The notes beneath the pieces were generated by a model that saw only the letters and a list, made by a program, of their open reading frames with translations, made no database searches and had not been told where the DNA came from. Positions 16,153 to 25,012 of a DNA stretch of 64,000 nucleotides are shown in pieces; the stretch's first letter is position 1; the number at the start of each line of letters is the position of its first letter. Where the stretch lies: the NCBI RefSeq assembly GCF_017302985.1, contig NZ_JAFIMU010000003.1, positions 1-64,000 on the forward strand. The letters run 5' to 3'. The translations under genes were made by a program, and so were the position numbers. The DNA is from Corallococcus macrosporus. Lineage in GTDB: Bacteria; Myxococcota; Myxococcia; Myxococcales; Myxococcaceae.

Positions 16153-17208
16153 GTGGCAGCCGCTGATGGCATCAACCCGACGTCGCAGGCCCTGGTCGTC
16201 GAAGGGCCCCTGTCGGGCGTGATGAGCTCCCTGGCGGTGCTGCCGGAGACCCAGAAGTCCCGCCGCTTCTGGCGCCGCGTGTGGACCCGGCTGAAGTCCC
16301 TGGCGCGGCTGGGGACCTTCCTGCTGTGTGTGTGGATTGCCGGCACCGCCGAGGCTCCCCTGGACGCCGTGGCGGGCGTCCTCGCGGTCGTGCTGGGGCT
16401 GGTGCTGTGGTTTCGCAACCTGCTCCCCAATCCCTTCCACGCGGAGGGCCATCCGGGTGACGCGCTGAGCCGCCGGCCGGAGCTGGTCCTGCGGGTGCTC
16501 CGGCGCCTCAAGGCGGACCTGGCACCGGATGCGTCCGTGCGCCTGCGGCTTCGTCCCGATCCGCGTCCCCAGGGGCCGGGGTCGAGCTTCTACGAGATGA
16601 AGTTCACCCGGAAGGTCTCACGGGATGTGCTGGATCCGTGGCTCCTGCTGGAGACCCGGCTGGTGGATGGCGCGCACCTGCGGCTGAGCGCGGTGGAGCG
16701 CCGCAGGGTCAAGGTCAGCAACCGCAGACCGGATGGGACCCCGCGGCGCACCCGAAGCAAGGAGTACGACACGCTGTTCCTGGAGGCCCGGCTGCGCGTG
16801 AAGGCGAAGCGGCACCCGCAGCTCGCGACGCTCTCGGAGAAGCGGGCCCGGGAGGCGGTGCACCTGCCGCCCGGCGCGACGCTCCAGCGGCTGCGCGTCA
16901 CCGGGGAGCGGCTCCTGCTCCGGATCCGCCTGGAGGAGTCCTGGCTTCCGTATGTCCCGAAGGACGCAACGGGAGAGGCGGCCACGGCCCCGGACGCGTC
17001 CCGCGCCGTGACGATGATGCTGCTGAGCCTCTACCAGATGCTCCATTTCGCCCGGACGCCCGCGGCCCGCCGGGCCATCAAGGCGCCGCCTCGCCCGAAG
17101 CCGTTGCCGCAAGAGGCGCTGCCTCACGAGCCGCCGTCGCCTCCCCAGAAGCAGCCACACCCTCGCGCGAAGTCGCGGCGCCTCCTCAGAACGAGGCGTT
17201 CCAGGTGA
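16153..17208 (+). CDS. Membrane protein of unknown function
   Basis: A 351-residue protein beginning with GTG at 16153. Residues about 55-90 form two hydrophobic helices (LGTFLLCVWIAGTA and AVAGVLAVVLGLVLWF) that anchor a cytoplasmic, strongly basic domain. That domain carries pairs such as VRLRLRPDPRPQGPG and RRRVKVSNRRPDG, then a Pro-rich basic tail. The last 23 bases overlap the convergent secreted-protein gene. Very high Arg content (RRLLRTRRSR at the end) may reflect nucleic-acid or membrane-surface binding. No family is recognised. Confidence 0.6.
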   Translation: MAAADGINPTSQALVVEGPLSGVMSSLAVLPETQKSRRFWRRVWTRLKSLARLGTFLLCVWIAGTAEAPLDAVAGVLAVVLGLVLWFRNLLPNPFHAEGHPGDALSRRPELVLRVLRRLKADLAPDASVRLRLRPDPRPQGPGSSFYEMKFTRKVSRDVLDPWLLLETRLVDGAHLRLSAVERRRVKVSNRRPDGTPRRTRSKEYDTLFLEARLRVKAKRHPQLATLSEKRAREAVHLPPGATLQRLRVTGERLLLRIRLEESWLPYVPKDATGEAATAPDASRAVTMMLLSLYQMLHFARTPAARRAIKAPPRPKPLPQEALPHEPPSPPQKQPHPRAKSRRLLRTRRSR

Positions 17209-17599
17209 GCGCGGCGCCGCCAGCGGTCGGCGTGATGCCGACCTCGGTCAGCGCGGCGAGGGCGCGGTGCTGCCGCTTCCACTCGACATAGTCGTTGTGG
17301 CGGCTGACGCCCACGAGCAGCAGCGGGACACCCACGGCCGTCAGGACGCCGCCGAGGACCAACGAGGTCCCAAGACAGACGTCCTGCGTGTCCCGGGGGA
17401 CCATGCTGGTTTTACAGAGGGGCGAGGTGAGCAGGTTGACCGCCCCCACGCCCGTCATGATGCTGCCGGTGACGAGCATGCCCGTGCCCGTGGGCGGAGG
17501 CCTGCCGCCGAGCAGCTCGTTCGCGCGCTCCTGCGCGAAGGCGGGATTCGAAGCGAAAGTGACGGCTGCGCTCACAACCAGGGAGAGGGTCGCTTTCAT
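17186..17599 (-). CDS. Small exported or membrane protein, unknown function
   Basis: A 137-residue protein with a Sec signal (MKATLSLVVSAAVTFASNPAFA) followed by two hydrophobic Gly-rich segments (GMLVTGSIMTGVGAVNLLTS and SLVLGGVLTAVGVPLLLVGV). Two cysteines, LCKTSM and DVCLG, lie in the loop between them. The C-terminus (ALTEVGITPTAGGAALTWNASF) resembles the end of small outer-membrane-associated myxobacterial proteins. Its tail overlaps the preceding convergent gene by 23 bases. No function can be inferred. Confidence 0.68.
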   Translation of the reverse strand: MKATLSLVVSAAVTFASNPAFAQERANELLGGRPPPTGTGMLVTGSIMTGVGAVNLLTSPLCKTSMVPRDTQDVCLGTSLVLGGVLTAVGVPLLLVGVSRHNDYVEWKRQHRALAALTEVGITPTAGGAALTWNASF

Positions 17600-17647
17600 G
17601 TGACAAAGAGAGCGAGGGGCACGCTCAACGTCAAGCGTACCCAGGGC

Positions 17648-18052
17648 TCAGTCCACGACCGCGGTGGCTTCAATCTCGACGAGGACATCCGGCTCGAAGA
17701 GCACGGAGACCCCGATGAGCGAAGCGGGCGCCGGCACGATGCGCAGCTCCTTGGAGACCTGCTCGATGCCGGCGAGGAAGTCGGGCATCCGCTCATGCTT
17801 CCAGTCGACCACGTAGATGGTCAGCCGGACGACGTCGTTGAACGTCGCCCCGGCCGCCGCGAGCGCGATGGAGACGTTGCGGTAGGCCTGCGCCACCTGC
17901 CCGGCCAGGTCCCCTCGCGCGACGAGCTGTCCTTGCGCGTCGTACGCGACCTGTCCCGCGATGTGCACCTGCCGGGTGCCGGTGGCGATCGCCACCTGCC
18001 GGTACACGTCGGGCTTCATGAGTCCATCGGGGTTGAGCAGGGTGACAGGCAT
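17648..18052 (-). CDS. Rid-family (YjgF/UK114) protein lacking the deaminase arginine
   Basis: A 134-residue cytoplasmic protein of the YjgF/YER057c/UK114 fold. It contains VHIAGQVAYDAQGQL, VAQAYRNVSIALAAAGA, DVVRLTIYVVDW and the closing strand VLVEIEATAVVD. In true RidA proteins an Arg in a PARS-like segment binds the imine or enamine substrate. Here the matching segment reads PAPASLIGVSVL, so the Arg appears absent, as in several Rid4-7 type subfamilies of unknown reaction. It is divergent from a LysR regulator with 104 bases between starts, so LysR control is plausible. Confidence 0.85.
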   Translation of the reverse strand: MPVTLLNPDGLMKPDVYRQVAIATGTRQVHIAGQVAYDAQGQLVARGDLAGQVAQAYRNVSIALAAAGATFNDVVRLTIYVVDWKHERMPDFLAGIEQVSKELRIVPAPASLIGVSVLFEPDVLVEIEATAVVD

Positions 18053-18156
18053 GGAGGCGCTCCAGGTGAATGGGTGAATGCCGGGCTCTATACCGGGCCC
18101 ATTGACGAACGGCGTTCCCCACTCCAGCGACGCGGTCGCTACAATGCGCGCCAGCG

Positions 18157-19071
18157 ATGAAACGCGCGCAGCTGGATGAGATCTTCGCCTTCATGGCCGT
18201 CGTGGACGCGGGCAGCTTCGTGGGAGGCGGCCAGTCCCTCGGGCTGACGCGCTCGGCGGCGGGCAAGGCCCTGGCCCGGTTGGAGTCGCGCCTCGGCGTG
18301 CGCCTGCTCAATCGCACGACGCGCCAGCTCAGCCTCACCGACGAGGGCCGCGTCTTCCACGAGCACTGCCTGCAGGTCGTCGCGGCCCTGGACGACGCGG
18401 AGGCCAGCGTGGGTCAGCGCGCGGGAACGCCCCGGGGCGTTCTCCGGATCACCCTGCCGGCGGCGTTCGGCAGACGTCAGGTCCTCCCGCTGCTGCGGGA
18501 CTACCTGCGCGCCTGGCCGGAGCTCCAGGCGGAGGTGAGCTTCACGGATGGCGTCTCGGACATCATCGAGGAGGGCTACGACCTGGCCGTGCGCATCAAC
18601 GCCTCCAGCACGGACACGCGCCTGGTCTCCCGGGTCGTGGCCCGATCCCCGGTGTTCGTCTGCGCCGCGCCCGCCTACCTCAAGGCGCACGGCGAACCCC
18701 GCACGCTGGAGGACCTGGCGGCCCATGAGTGCCTGCTCTTCAGCAGCCGGACGCGGCGGCAGCACTGGCGTCTGCGCGAGAAGGGCGGTGCCCCGTTGAA
18801 GGTGGAGGGGCGAAGCCGGCTGCGGCTCGACAGCGGCGAGGCCATCCGCGACGCGGCCATCGCGGGGCTGGGCATCGCCTATCTTCCCGGCTTCCTGGTC
18901 GGCGAAGACCTGGCGAACGGGCGGCTCAAGGCGCTGCTGCCGTCCTGCGAGACGGAGTTCGTCCCCATCATGGCGCTCTACCCGAGCAAGCGGCACCTGC
19001 CCGCGAAGGTGCGGCGCTTCATCGACCTGATGGTGGAGCGATGGGGCGCGACTTCGACAGCACCCAAATGA
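18157..19071 (+). CDS. LysR-family transcriptional regulator
   Basis: A 304-residue protein. The winged helix-turn-helix occupies residues about 5-64, with FMAVVDAGSFVGGGQSLGLT, RSAAGKALARLESRLGVRLL and NRTTRQLSLTDEG. The effector domain follows from about residue 90 (GVLRITLPAAFGRRQVLPLL, GYDLAVRINASS, AGLGIAYLPGFL). This layout is typical of the CrgA/AaeR-like branch of LysR. It probably controls the divergent Rid gene and itself. The effector is unknown. Its stop is followed by a hairpin shared with the convergent cytochrome-like gene. Confidence 0.9.
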   Translation: MKRAQLDEIFAFMAVVDAGSFVGGGQSLGLTRSAAGKALARLESRLGVRLLNRTTRQLSLTDEGRVFHEHCLQVVAALDDAEASVGQRAGTPRGVLRITLPAAFGRRQVLPLLRDYLRAWPELQAEVSFTDGVSDIIEEGYDLAVRINASSTDTRLVSRVVARSPVFVCAAPAYLKAHGEPRTLEDLAAHECLLFSSRTRRQHWRLREKGGAPLKVEGRSRLRLDSGEAIRDAAIAGLGIAYLPGFLVGEDLANGRLKALLPSCETEFVPIMALYPSKRHLPAKVRRFIDLMVERWGATSTAPK

Positions 19072-19077
19072 TGAAGA

Positions 19078-19113
19078 GCCCCGCCTCCCCGGGTGCACCG
19101 GAAGAGGCGGGGC
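19078..19113. terminator. Bidirectional terminator-like hairpin
   Basis: The ten-base arms GCCCCGCCTC (19078-19087) and GAGGCGGGGC (19104-19113) are perfectly complementary around a 16-base loop. The hairpin lies between the stops of two convergent genes, LysR on the plus strand and the propeller protein on the minus strand. There is no U-tract, as is common in GC-rich genomes. Confidence 0.5.
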
Positions 19114-19136
19114 AGGGGGCCACGAACGTCTGCCGG

Positions 19137-22022
19137 CTACTGGCCGTCGAGCCTGCCGTCCAGGTTCCGGTCGAGCGCGATGCGCGTGCCGGAGCCCGGA
19201 GGCACCGCGGTGAAGGTCACCTCCTGGCCCAGCGTGTTCGCCAGCGCGCGCAGGGCCGCGGTGGTGATGTTGGCGGTGCCGTCATCCGGCTTCCACGTGC
19301 CGGCCGCGCGGTCGAACAGGAAGCCCTTCACGCGCGTGCCGATGGCGGCCTTCGCCACCAGGTCTGCCTCGTACGTGGCGCCGCCGAGGATCTTCGACAC
19401 GAACGGCGCCTTCGCCCGAGCCATCAAGAGGTCGATGCGCGCCCCCACCACGGAGGCGTTCGTCGACGTGAGCGTCACCTGCTGACCGACGATGGGCGCC
19501 AGGTCCGAGTCCACCGCCAGCATGTACGCCTCCACGCCCCGGCGTTCCGTGTCGCTCCGGAAGCCCACCAGCGGGCCGCCGATGCTGTTGTTGGCGAAGA
19601 CGATGGCGCTGAAGAAGCGGAACAGCGTGTCCACCGCGCCGTCGTGCGTGAAGCCGAAGCCGCGCACCTGGTCACCCGTGGGCCCCGTCTCCGAGTGCTG
19701 GAAGAAGCTGCTGTCCGGGAAGCCGAACATGCCGACCTTCGTGTACATGTTGCGTACGTGGGGGATCTTCATGATCTGGCTGATGCCCTCGAAGCTCGAC
19801 TGGCCATCCGTGCCGAAGAAGCCCTTCGACGCGTCGATGACGTGACAGCCATTGCAGTTGAAGCCGGTGTTGGTGCCAATGGCCAGACCATCCACGCGGC
19901 GGCTGCCAAAGAAGAAGTCGCGACCGGCCGCCTGCGTGGACGTGAGCGAGTTGTCCAGGTTGCGGATGGGATTGGGCGGCAGCTGCACCTGGAGCTGGAA
20001 GTTCGTGAACGTGTTCATCTCCGCCTCGGTGGGCATGTCGGCGCGGCCGAGCAGCCCGGGGAAGGCGACGACGAAGTTCTTGAACGACAGGGCCTCGTCG
20101 TACGCCCCCGCGCCGAAGAAGCCCGTGGACCGGTCCCCTCGCCAGTGCATGGCGCCCGACGTGGACATGCCGCGCAGCGTCTGCGTCGTCATGGGGCCCT
20201 TCATCGGGTGGAAGGAGTTCTGGTTGCCGGTGCCGTTGACGTCGGAGCTCGGGTGGCCGGTGAGCAGGCGGAACGCGCCAATCTCCAGGCTGCTCGCGAG
20301 GCGCTTGTCGATGGCGTTGGTCGTCACGGCGTCATCCGGGTTGCCCAGGTCCCACGCGAGCTCGTCCTTGTCACCGAACACGTGGCAGCTGGCGCACGAG
20401 GCCTCGCCGTTGGCCGAGGAGAAGTTCGCGTCGTAGAGGAACGGGCGGCCCTGCACGACGGAGGCGGGCTCCGGGTTGTAGAGCGCGGCCGAGGCCACCT
20501 GGCTCTTCGTCCCGAGGTCGATGACCTTCACCGCGTTGTCGAAGCGGGTCATCACGTAGAGGCGGTTGCGTGCCTCGTCCAGCACCAGGCCGCTGGGGCC
20601 ACCGCCGCTCACCGGGATGTAGTTGGCGCTCGCCGTCCTCGGGTTGAAAGTGTCCGCCTCCAGCGCCGCGGTGTCGAAGACGCCGACCTTGCTGGAGCTG
20701 AACGCGGCCACGTACAGCTTCGCTCCGTCACCGGACACGGCCATCTCCGTGGGGGTGGAGAGGCTGTGGTCGCGGGCCGTGGGGTCGAAGCCGGGGGCGC
20801 CCGCCAGCTTCGAATAGTCGATGTGCTTGTTCAGGTGGCGCGGCGACACCGTCGTCCCCTTGATGACGGTGATGCGCATCTTCGCGATGTTGCCCTGCAC
20901 GGTGCTGCCGCCGAAGGAGCCGGGGCCCTCGAAGCGGGTGAGGTTGTTGGCGTCGCTGTTGGTCGCGTACACCGTGCCCGTCTTCGGGTTGGTGGCCAGG
21001 TTGAAAACCGTCGTGCCCACGCCCGTGTAGAACGCCTTCTGCTGCAGGCCGTCCGCGTCGATGGCGAAGACGTCCTTGTCCGGCAGGTTGAAGCGCACGC
21101 CGTTGTTCCAGTTGCGGCCGAGCGTGTCCTCCCAGCGGCTGGCGGCGGGGTTCCACTTGACGATGAGGCCCGTCTCCGGAGCCTTCGCGCCCTGGGCGTT
21201 GGTGGACGGCCCGGGCAGGCCGCCCAGGAAGAGGTTGTTGCCCCACGGGAACGTGTCCGGCTGGACCAGACAGATGCCCGCCTCGCCGAAGCCGTTACAC
21301 ACGCTGTCCATGTTGATGGTCGTCGTCCGGTTGCCGGACTGCGCGATGGCCGCGTAGACCGTCTTCTTGTCCGGGCTGACAGCCAGCGAGCGCGGCGTGT
21401 CGCCAAAGAGCGTCACGATGCGCACGGGCGTTCCGCCCAGCGTCGTCCCCAGGGCCGCCGGGTTGAAGACCCAGAGGTCCGCGCGGCCCACGCCCGGCGT
21501 GGTGAGCTGCGGATCCCCCGCGCCGGGCACGGAGGCGATGGACGGATCCGTGCGGTGCTGGCCCCGGTGCGCGGTGGAGATGAACGCATGGCCGTTGGCC
21601 CCGGCGAACACGACGTCGCGAGGCTCGTCACCCACCAGCAGCGTGCGCACCACGCGCGGCGTGCCGCTCACGTTCACCACGCTGACGCTGTCGGACAGGT
21701 GGTTGACCACCCAGACCTCGGTGTTGCTGCGCGCGGCGACGGAGACGGGCTCCAGGCCCACCGGCACCTCGGCCACCAGTGACAGGCCCGCGCTCGTGAC
21801 GTTGAAGACCTCCAGGCGGTTGTCCGGCGTGTTGACGGCGAACAGCTTCGTGCCGTCCGGAGACAGGGCCAGCGGACGCACGTGCGCGCTCTCGAACTCG
21901 ATGAACGCGGGCGCCTGGGCCTGGGCACGGGAGGAGACGAACAACGACACGGCGGCGCACAGCAGACCGGCTCGGGCGTGCCACCGGTTCTTGCTCAGGG
22001 CCACCTGCGGGGAAGGGACCAT
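19137..22022 (-). CDS. Exported two-haem c-type cytochrome with beta-propeller
   Basis: A 961-residue protein. A signal region ends near SRAQA. The first ~450 residues form a YVTN/WD-like beta-propeller (LALSPDGTKLFAVNTPDNRL, EVPVGLEPVSVAAR, LAVSPDKKTVYAAI, MAVSGDGAKLYVAAF). Two haem-c sites follow, CASCH near residue 543 and CNGCH near 722, in a MauG/di-haem-peroxidase-like context (PMKGPMTTQTLRGM, KIPHVRNMYTKVGMFG). It is probably a periplasmic or surface electron-transfer or peroxidase-like protein. The last residues (IALDRNLDGRLDG) are a typical tail of these myxobacterial proteins. The start at 22022 has AGGAG six bases upstream. A 12-residue longer form is possible but less supported. 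Confidence 0.83.
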   Translation of the reverse strand: MVPSPQVALSKNRWHARAGLLCAAVSLFVSSRAQAQAPAFIEFESAHVRPLALSPDGTKLFAVNTPDNRLEVFNVTSAGLSLVAEVPVGLEPVSVAARSNTEVWVVNHLSDSVSVVNVSGTPRVVRTLLVGDEPRDVVFAGANGHAFISTAHRGQHRTDPSIASVPGAGDPQLTTPGVGRADLWVFNPAALGTTLGGTPVRIVTLFGDTPRSLAVSPDKKTVYAAIAQSGNRTTTINMDSVCNGFGEAGICLVQPDTFPWGNNLFLGGLPGPSTNAQGAKAPETGLIVKWNPAASRWEDTLGRNWNNGVRFNLPDKDVFAIDADGLQQKAFYTGVGTTVFNLATNPKTGTVYATNSDANNLTRFEGPGSFGGSTVQGNIAKMRITVIKGTTVSPRHLNKHIDYSKLAGAPGFDPTARDHSLSTPTEMAVSGDGAKLYVAAFSSSKVGVFDTAALEADTFNPRTASANYIPVSGGGPSGLVLDEARNRLYVMTRFDNAVKVIDLGTKSQVASAALYNPEPASVVQGRPFLYDANFSSANGEASCASCHVFGDKDELAWDLGNPDDAVTTNAIDKRLASSLEIGAFRLLTGHPSSDVNGTGNQNSFHPMKGPMTTQTLRGMSTSGAMHWRGDRSTGFFGAGAYDEALSFKNFVVAFPGLLGRADMPTEAEMNTFTNFQLQVQLPPNPIRNLDNSLTSTQAAGRDFFFGSRRVDGLAIGTNTGFNCNGCHVIDASKGFFGTDGQSSFEGISQIMKIPHVRNMYTKVGMFGFPDSSFFQHSETGPTGDQVRGFGFTHDGAVDTLFRFFSAIVFANNSIGGPLVGFRSDTERRGVEAYMLAVDSDLAPIVGQQVTLTSTNASVVGARIDLLMARAKAPFVSKILGGATYEADLVAKAAIGTRVKGFLFDRAAGTWKPDDGTANITTAALRALANTLGQEVTFTAVPPGSGTRIALDRNLDGRLDGQ

Positions 22023-22086
22023 CTGGAACTCCTGGGTGAGCAGGTAAGAGCTGCTCAAGCGGAATTACCAGCGGGTGCCGCGACAT

Positions 22087-22110
22087 CGCCCCCTCCGAAG
22101 GGAGGGGGCG
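22087..22110. other. Strong GC hairpin in a divergent intergenic region
   Basis: The arms CGCCCCCTCC and GGAGGGGGCG are perfectly complementary around a GAAG loop. The element lies 65 bases upstream of the cytochrome-like start and 137 bases upstream of the LAL regulator. It could be an upstream-transcript leader structure, a fail-safe terminator or chance in GC-rich DNA. Confidence 0.4.
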
Positions 22111-22246
22111 GGGAGGGGCCGTCTCCAGAGAGGGTGACGCGTTGCGGCGTTCGCTGTTTGACGCTGTGTGTCTTGAGGCCCCCGTCCTCGCGCGCGGCGC
22201 CCGTGGTCTACTCGGGAGCGCCATCGGTCACAGGGGAAACGCGCCC

Positions 22247-25012
22247 ATGCCGAGCTCTCGAAATACCCCGGGGAGCCCTCCCCCAGCGCCCGCGCCGATG
22301 GGCGACGCGCTCTCACACCTGCTGCCAACGAAGCTGTCGCCGCCGCAGACGGCGTCGGTGCTCGTGTCGCGGGCCGCGGCGCTCCGGAAGATGGACCGGG
22401 GTGCCGGCGGCAAGCTGGTGCTGGTGACCGCGCCGCTGGGCTCGGGCAAGACGACGCTGCTGACGCAGTGGTACCGCGAGCTGCGCGGGTCGCGGGTGCT
22501 CGCGTGGCTGTCGCTCGACGAGCGGGACAACGCGCCCGAGCGCTTCTTCTCCTACCTCGTCGGGGCCATCCGCCGCGCGGCCCCGGAGTTCGACGCGTAC
22601 ATCACCAGCCAGTTGGACGCGCAGGTGGCGCTCCCGCTGGACCATGCGACGACGGTGGTGCTGCGCAGCCTCTGGAACCTGGGGCGCGAGCTCGTCGTGG
22701 TGCTGGACGACTTCCACGTGCTGCGGGAGCGCTCGGTGGTGCGGGCCTTCTCGTACCTGCTGGACCATGCGCCGCCGCACGTGCACTGGATTGTCTCCTC
22801 GCGCGGCATGCCGGAGCTGGACCTGGCGAAGCTGAAGCTCACCGAGCAACTGGTGACGCTCGACAGCCGCGACCTGGGCCTGGACGGAGAGGCCATCCAC
22901 GAGCTGGGGCAGCGCCTGTGCGGCGCCGCGCTGAAGCCCGAGGACGTCGAGTACCTGCGCGCGCGCACCGAGGGCTGGGTGGCCGGCGTGAAGCTGGCCC
23001 TGCTGACGGCGGGGGAGCACGCCAGCGTGAGCGACGCGCTCCGCAAGGCCATTGGCTCCAACCACGACGTGGCGAAGTACCTGGCGGACGTGGTGCTGCG
23101 TGAGCAGACGGAGGAGGTGCACACCTTCCTGGTGCTGAGCTCGGTGGTGGACCGGCTCAACGGCGAGCTGTGCAACGCGCTGCTGGGCATCACCCGGGGG
23201 CCGGCGCTGCTGGCGGAGCTGGAGCGGGGACAGCTGTTCATCCAGTCGCTCGACACGCAGCACCAGTGGTACCGCTACCACCCGCTGTTCCTCGACTTCC
23301 TGCGCACCCAGCTCGCGTGTACGCACGGCGACCGCATCCCCGGGCTGCACCGCGCGGCGAGCGCGTGGTTCGCCGGGCACGGGCTGCCAGACGAGGCCCT
23401 GACGCACGCGTTCGCCTCGGGGGACCGGGGCTGGTGCCTGGAGCTCACGGCCCGCTGCGTGGAGGCGTGGATGCGCGAGGGGGAAATCGCCTCCGTGCTC
23501 CACTGGACGACGAAGCTGACGGCGGAGGAGACCCTCTGCTCGCCGGCCATCTGCGTGGCGCGCATCGCGTGCCTCATCCTGTCCCGCGCCTTCGTGCCCG
23601 CCTCCCTGGCGCTGCAGGACGCGCAGCGCCGGCTCCAGACGGCGGCGTCGGATCCGGAGCGCGAGCGGCTGTCGCGACAGCTCTCCCGGCTCGCGCTGCT
23701 GCACGCCGTGCTGTCGGACTCGGCGCAAGGAGCCGTTATCGAGCTGGAGACGCCTCCGGGGGACGAGGACCCGGACGTCTTCATGGCGGGCGCGGTGCTG
23801 GCGGCGAAGGCCTACCAGGCGCTCCGGCTGAACCGGTTCGACGCGATGCGGAGGCTCGCGTCCATCGCGCGGGAGACGCTGCAGGGACAGAACAACCCGT
23901 ACATGGTGGGCTACACGGACGTCCTCACCGTGCTGGCGGACCGGGCGCAGGGGAACATGAAGGACGCGGCGGACCGGTGCGAGGCGGCCTTCGAGCGCGC
24001 GAGCCGGGGACGGCGCAACCCGGTGTGGGTGAACGCGGCGACGGCGCTGGCCACCACCCGCTACGACCAGAACCGCCTGGACGAGGCCGAGGCGCTCTGC
24101 ATCGAGGTCCTGCCGCTGCTGTCCCAGGCGGCCGTGTTCGAGACCTTCGCGATGGCCTACCTGGTGCTGGCCCGCATCAAGACGATTCGAGGCAAGTACG
24201 CGGAGGCCTGGCAACTGCTGGACTACCTGCACAGCGTGCTCGAGTGCGGACACCAGACGCGCTTCCTGGCCCACGTCTGCGGCGAGAAGGTCCGCCTGTC
24301 CCTGGTGGAGCAGTCCCCCGCGAGGATGAAGGCGGTGGCGCAGGAGTTCGGCCTGGGCGAGCGCATGCGCCGGGGCGAGTGGAGCGAGCGGCGCTTCTAC
24401 GACGAGGCCTGGGAGCAACTGGGCGTGGCGCAGGCCTGGGTGCTGATGGCGCGCGGGAGGCATGACCGGGCGCACGGGCTGCTGGAGACGCTGCGGGCCA
24501 GCGCGCACGACGCGGGCTGCGTCGCCCGGGAGACGGCGCTCCTGGCCGCGCTGGCGGTGTGTCATTGGCGAGCGGGAGACCCGGCGGCGGCGTTCGCGGC
24601 GGTGAACCGGGGCTTCGCGCTGGTGCCCCGGTTCGGCTTCAGCCGGGGCGTGTTCGACGAGACGCCGGGGCTTCAGGAGGTCATCGTCGCGGCGGCCACG
24701 CAGCGCAAGCTGAGCCACGTGCTGCCGGCCCGCTACGCCGAGCGGTACCAGGACCTGCTGTCGTCGGCCAGCGCGGGCCAGGCCCCGTTCCCGGCCCTGC
24801 CCAGCGCGCCGCTGGAGCCACTCACCGAGCGGGAGCTCCAGATGCTCAAGCTGCTGGCGCAGGGCCTGAGCAACCAGGAGATCAGCGAGCGCTCCAACGT
24901 CGCGCTCTCCACCACGAAGTGGCACCTGCGCAACGTGTTCGCGAAGCTCGACGTGACGACGCGCACCGCGGCCATCGTGAAGGCGCGGGAGCGGCTGGAA
25001 GGGACGCTCTAG
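22247..25012 (+). CDS. LAL/MalT-type LuxR-family ATP-binding regulator
   Basis: A 921-residue protein with the architecture of MalT-like STAND regulators. The Walker A APLGSGKTT is near residue 65 and a Walker B-like LVVVLDDFH near 150. A long helical repeat region with TPR-like segments follows. The C-terminal LuxR helix-turn-helix spans about residues 860-915 (LTERELQMLKLLAQGLSNQE, ISERSNVALSTTKWHLRNVF). Such proteins bind ATP and an inducer, oligomerise and activate transcription. The start at 22247 is preferred because of the AGGGGA upstream and the family start. Its last four bases overlap the stop of the convergent carotenoid oxygenase gene. Its target is unknown; the neighbouring oxygenase operon is one candidate. 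Confidence 0.88.
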   Translation: MPSSRNTPGSPPPAPAPMGDALSHLLPTKLSPPQTASVLVSRAAALRKMDRGAGGKLVLVTAPLGSGKTTLLTQWYRELRGSRVLAWLSLDERDNAPERFFSYLVGAIRRAAPEFDAYITSQLDAQVALPLDHATTVVLRSLWNLGRELVVVLDDFHVLRERSVVRAFSYLLDHAPPHVHWIVSSRGMPELDLAKLKLTEQLVTLDSRDLGLDGEAIHELGQRLCGAALKPEDVEYLRARTEGWVAGVKLALLTAGEHASVSDALRKAIGSNHDVAKYLADVVLREQTEEVHTFLVLSSVVDRLNGELCNALLGITRGPALLAELERGQLFIQSLDTQHQWYRYHPLFLDFLRTQLACTHGDRIPGLHRAASAWFAGHGLPDEALTHAFASGDRGWCLELTARCVEAWMREGEIASVLHWTTKLTAEETLCSPAICVARIACLILSRAFVPASLALQDAQRRLQTAASDPERERLSRQLSRLALLHAVLSDSAQGAVIELETPPGDEDPDVFMAGAVLAAKAYQALRLNRFDAMRRLASIARETLQGQNNPYMVGYTDVLTVLADRAQGNMKDAADRCEAAFERASRGRRNPVWVNAATALATTRYDQNRLDEAEALCIEVLPLLSQAAVFETFAMAYLVLARIKTIRGKYAEAWQLLDYLHSVLECGHQTRFLAHVCGEKVRLSLVEQSPARMKAVAQEFGLGERMRRGEWSERRFYDEAWEQLGVAQAWVLMARGRHDRAHGLLETLRASAHDAGCVARETALLAALAVCHWRAGDPAAAFAAVNRGFALVPRFGFSRGVFDETPGLQEVIVAAATQRKLSHVLPARYAERYQDLLSSASAGQAPFPALPSAPLEPLTERELQMLKLLAQGLSNQEISERSNVALSTTKWHLRNVFAKLDVTTRTAAIVKARERLEGTL

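Noticed and set aside
18729-21782. A very long open frame on the plus strand opposite the haem-propeller gene
   Set aside because: It is Arg/Val/Glu-rich antisense text with no domain or ribosome site. The minus-strand protein has clear propeller and CxxCH motifs. Such shadows are normal at this GC content.
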